Assembly: GCA_900550025.1 (NCBI GenBank)
Contig: URQP01000103.1
Span: forward strand, 1 to 7,838
Source: an uncultured Porphyromonadaceae bacterium
GTDB taxonomy: Bacteria; Bacteroidota; Bacteroidia; Bacteroidales; Muribaculaceae
DNA: 7,838 bases
Direction of reading: 5' to 3'
A model generated the notes under the pieces. It was not told the origin of the DNA. It was given only the letters and a program-made list of their open reading frames with translations, and searched no databases. The position numbers and the translations under genes are program-made. This document shows positions 5,915 to 7,838 of the stretch, one piece after another. Position 1 is the first letter of the stretch. Each line of letters starts with the position of its first letter.

Positions 5915-6976
5915 TCATATTCTTGTCGATTTCATTTGCCTGAATATTCTGTTGGACAATTTCCTTGCCACTTTGATTATCGCCTTCTGCGGAGGCATGT
6001 TTTCCCTTTGCCGTCCGTAATACGCGCAGAATTCGGCGTCGTGGACGACCGCCTTCCACGACGCCTCCACCATCAGCGAGCAAAGCGCCTTGTTGCAGCG
6101 GAAAGTCTTCGTCCCCTGCGACTTCCTCTCCCCGGAATCGTGGGATGTCGGGACGAGCCCGAGGAAAGAGGCGAACGCCCGCTCGTTTGGGAAACGCGCC
6201 ACGTCGCATCCGACTTCCCCTATCAGGTGCATCGCCGTCAGCGCGCCCACTCCGGGGACGGAATACACGGCATCGAACAGCGCCGAGTACCTCGGTGTCC
6301 TCGACAGCTCGCGGATGTGCCTCGTCATAAGGAGCAACTGCCGCCGCATCGCCTCGACCTGCGAGACAGCGAAGCGCACAGAGTGGTTCGTGGGGGAAAG
6401 AAGCTCGACGGACAGAAGCCATTCGGTGAAAGCCCTCGACCAGTACGTGCGTCTCCGCCCGAAACACTCGGGGACGGACACTCCGTTGCAATGGAGCATA
6501 TGCTTGACGGCAGCCTTCATCCCCGCAATCCTCTTCTGCGTCCTGTAGCGCAGGCGCATCACAGCCCTGTCGTCAAGCTCCTCCCTCGGGCGTGGATATA
6601 CCTCCCTGTACGACCCGGAAGCCAGCATCCTCGCCAGCTTCAGCGAGTCAACGCGGTCCGTTTTCATCACCGCCTCGTACTGGGTGGTGGGAACGTCCGC
6701 CGCATTGACCACGTGGCATTCTATCCCGCTGGCGGAAAGGGAATAATACGTGGAAAAGCCGGTGAAGCCGCTCTCGTAGCAGGCAACATACTCCCCTCCC
6801 GGGAACTTGCCGTCCAGAAATGACCGCAGCGCGGTGGCCGACGGGGGCATCGACAACTGGACTTTGTAATACGGCAACGCTATGGCCGTGACGCTCCATG
6901 AACGCAAATGTACGTCGATTCCGACGTAAATCCTTTGTCCTTTGAAATCAATTCTTTTACTTTGCATCTGTTTCAT
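5915..6976 (-). CDS. IS110/IS1111-family transposase (DEDD recombinase)
   Basis: A 353-residue recombinase that moves the element with the help of a structured RNA. The N-terminal RuvC-like domain has all four acidic residues: D21 (YVGIDVH), E68 (CYESG), D107 and D110 (KTDRVDSLKLARML). A helical linker follows, then the C-terminal Transposase_20 domain with the helix-hairpin-helix SVPGVGALTAMHLIGEVG (239-256) and GLVPTSHDSGERKSQG (273-288), where S281 is the likely nucleophile position. Length is normal and nothing is broken, so it may be active. Start: ATG 6976 is preferred; ATG 6967 is also possible, and the frame opens as far as a TTG at 7003. The coding strand is more GC-rich than every neighbour, a sign of transfer. 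A leader hairpin sits directly before the start. Confidence 0.95.
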   Translation of the reverse strand: MKQMQSKRIDFKGQRIYVGIDVHLRSWSVTAIALPYYKVQLSMPPSATALRSFLDGKFPGGEYVACYESGFTGFSTYYSLSASGIECHVVNAADVPTTQYEAVMKTDRVDSLKLARMLASGSYREVYPRPREELDDRAVMRLRYRTQKRIAGMKAAVKHMLHCNGVSVPECFGRRRTYWSRAFTEWLLSVELLSPTNHSVRFAVSQVEAMRRQLLLMTRHIRELSRTPRYSALFDAVYSVPGVGALTAMHLIGEVGCDVARFPNERAFASFLGLVPTSHDSGERKSQGTKTFRCNKALCSLMVEASWKAVVHDAEFCAYYGRQRENMPPQKAIIKVARKLSNRIFRQMKSTRI

Positions 6977-6978
6977 CG

Positions 6979-7048
6979 GGTGTGGATTTTGGATGTTATA
7001 CAATGTTTATTATTTCTACTTTATATATTTAATATTCAAATCTACACC
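6979..7048. repeat. Inverted repeat just upstream of the transposase start
   Basis: GGTGTGGATTT (6979-6989) faces AAATCTACACC (7038-7048), 11 bases with one G-T position, separated by 48 very AT-rich bases. In a transcript towards the transposase the stem would end 2 bases before the ATG at 6976, so it could hide the start site and damp expression from read-through transcription, as in other insertion sequences. It could instead be a subterminal repeat of the element. Confidence 0.4.
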
Positions 7049-7085
7049 TTTTTCTTTTTTGCAACAAACATAGTATCTTTACATA

Positions 7086-7157
7086 AGATAAGCTGCATCT
7101 CGGCGTGACAATTTCAAACAATTTTGATTGTTCTGCACTCGATTTGCCTTATCTTTG
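7086..7157 (+). repeat. Right, intact copy of the intergenic promoter-like repeat
   Basis: The segment is framed by AAGATAAG (7086-7093) and its complement CTTATCTT (7148-7155). Inside are a near-direct repeat CTGCATCTCG / CTGCACTCG (7094-7103 and 7133-7141) and a loose palindrome around CAATTTCAAACAATTTTGATTG (two halves, 7109-7130). Both ends carry TATCTT, so -7-like boxes point outwards on both strands. I recall closely similar sequences in front of many Bacteroidales genes, but could not search. A diverged copy lies at 5528-5577. Confidence 0.5.
7127..7157 (+). promoter_or_regulatory. Bacteroidota-type promoter of purB
   Basis: ATTG (7127-7130), 19 bases, then TATCTTTG (7150-7157) fit the Bacteroidota consensus well. 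Transcription would start near 7164, giving a leader of about 18 bases before the purB ATG at 7182. A second, weaker rightward -7-like box TATCTTTA lies at 7074-7081. No PurR-type operator or riboswitch is visible. Confidence 0.65.
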
Positions 7158-7181
7158 CAGAAAAATTTCAATAATATTGGT

Positions 7182-7838
7182 ATGGCATTAAGTGAGTTGA
7201 CAGCAGTCTCCCCGGTAGATGGGCGTTATCATGGCAAGACAGAGGCTCTTGCGGGGTATTTTTCGGAATATGCGTTGATACGCTACCGTGTCAAGGTTGA
7301 GATAGAATATTTCATCGCCCTTTGCGAGTTGCCTTTGCCGCAGCTTTCGCGGGTCGACAAGAATCTATTCCCGGCGTTGCGGGGAATTTACGAGGATTTC
7401 TCGGTAGAGGACGCGCAAAAGGTGAAGGACATCGAGAGCGTTACGAACCACGACGTCAAGGCTGTGGAGTACTTTATCAAGGAGAAATTCGACGCGCTCG
7501 GATTGCACGAATATAAGGAGTTCATCCATTTCGGCTTGACTTCGCAGGACATCAACAACACATCGTTCCCGATGATGATACGCGATGCCGTGAAGGAAGC
7601 CTATCTGCCGTTGCTTGATGAATTGGTGGAATTGTTGGAGAAGTATGCGGAAGAATGGAAAGAAATACCGATGCTTGCGAAGACCCACGGACAGCCGGCA
7701 TCGCCTACACGTCTCGGGAAGGAGATAGAGGTGTTCGCCTACCGTTTGAGAAAGCAGCGCGAATTGCTGTTGCAAGTGCCGGTAAGCGGAAAATTCGGCG
7801 GGGCTACCGGCAATTTCAACGCCCACCGTGTGGCTTTT
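7182..7838 (+). CDS. purB: Adenylosuccinate lyase, N-terminal 219 residues only
   Basis: Cytoplasmic enzyme of purine synthesis; it releases fumarate from SAICAR and from adenylosuccinate. The gene runs off the right edge after 219 codons, about half of the usual 450 or so. The start MALSELTAVSPVDGRYHGKT is typical of the PurB form in Bacteroides and E. coli, with the substrate-binding SPVDGRY. EFIHFGLTSQDINNTS follows (SQD at 121-123), then AKTHGQPASPTRLGKE with the catalytic-region H169, and GKFGGATGNFNAH near the cut end. The flexible signature loop with the catalytic serine lies beyond the window. ATG 7182 was chosen because the family similarity starts there and a good promoter lies 25 bases upstream. 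It diverges from the IS transposase, and codon use matches the host genes rather than the IS. Confidence 0.97.
   Translation, partial: MALSELTAVSPVDGRYHGKTEALAGYFSEYALIRYRVKVEIEYFIALCELPLPQLSRVDKNLFPALRGIYEDFSVEDAQKVKDIESVTNHDVKAVEYFIKEKFDALGLHEYKEFIHFGLTSQDINNTSFPMMIRDAVKEAYLPLLDELVELLEKYAEEWKEIPMLAKTHGQPASPTRLGKEIEVFAYRLRKQRELLLQVPVSGKFGGATGNFNAHRVAF

Larger units (their letters stand above)
5578..7060 (-). mobile_element. IS110/IS1111-family insertion sequence (ends inferred)
   Basis: An intact IS110-type transposase sits in a segment clearly more GC-rich than its AT-rich flanks, with a short leader and a long structured noncoding tail. This family has no ordinary terminal inverted repeats and makes little or no target duplication, so the ends cannot be read directly. 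I place them near 5577/5578 and 7060/7061 because the guide-like loop at 5815-5858 matches the flanks exactly there (10 and 9 bases), because TT occurs at both junctions, and because joining the flanks restores a TATCTTGCA sequence like the intact TATCTTTGCA at 7150. The resulting length, about 1.48 kb, is normal for the family. Error on each end could be tens of bases. Confidence 0.6.

Noticed and set aside
5912..6823. Long plus-strand frame of 303 codons
   Set aside because: It lies opposite the transposase gene, has Arg/His/Pro-rich text typical of a GC-rich shadow, and no domain; the minus-strand frame has the full DEDD transposase.
1..7838. CRISPR array, tRNA or rRNA genes
   Set aside because: I saw no regularly spaced repeats and no tRNA- or rRNA-like sequence on either strand.

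Overview
The window looks like a piece of a Bacteroidales chromosome (order-level call; a Muribaculaceae- or Bacteroidaceae-like gut bacterium would fit). The signs are promoters of the Bacteroidota form (about TTTG, 19 bases, TAnnTTTG) with no clear Shine-Dalgarno sequences, a eukaryote-like (type 2) isoleucyl-tRNA synthetase, a four-helix-bundle 'suffix' protein typical of the group, a remnant of a choice-of-anchor-J surface protein, and a PurB N-terminus of Bacteroides type.

Layout. From 1 to 5536 everything reads leftwards (minus strand). It ends with the first 193 codons of ileS (1-579), which has its own promoter. Upstream of ileS lies a tight four-gene set that probably starts at a promoter near 4907-4937: an alpha/beta hydrolase (4109-4885), a membrane-anchored MurF-like Mur ligase (2525-4105), a D-Ala-D-Ala ligase of an extended type (1308-2492) and a small secreted protein of unknown function (670-1305). 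The first two genes are 3 bases apart, the last two 2 bases, and the middle pair 32 bases. Further upstream are a four-helix-bundle protein that seems to have lost its middle (4940-5263) and a C-terminal scrap of a surface protein (5315-5536).

From about 5578 to 7060 lies an IS110/IS1111-family insertion sequence. Its transposase (5915-6976, minus) is intact with all DEDD residues and is visibly more GC-rich than its surroundings. About 340 bases of noncoding DNA follow the transposase and contain strong inverted repeats. One of these, 5787-5885, is built like a bridge-RNA guide loop, and its two sides match the sequences just outside the proposed ends of the element. Diverged copies of one intergenic promoter-like repeat lie on both sides of the IS.

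On the right, purB (adenylosuccinate lyase) runs rightwards from 7182 off the window, behind a good Bacteroidota promoter.

How the genes fit together. The ligase pair suggests a cell-wall module: Ddl makes D-Ala-D-Ala and the membrane-bound Mur ligase attaches a dipeptide to a muramyl-peptide-type acceptor. The hydrolase and secreted protein have unknown roles. The unusual form of both ligases suggests a second, specialised or transferred set rather than the housekeeping murF/ddl. The ileS fragment carries GxHH instead of HxGH, the swap reported for mupirocin hyper-resistant IleRS2 enzymes.
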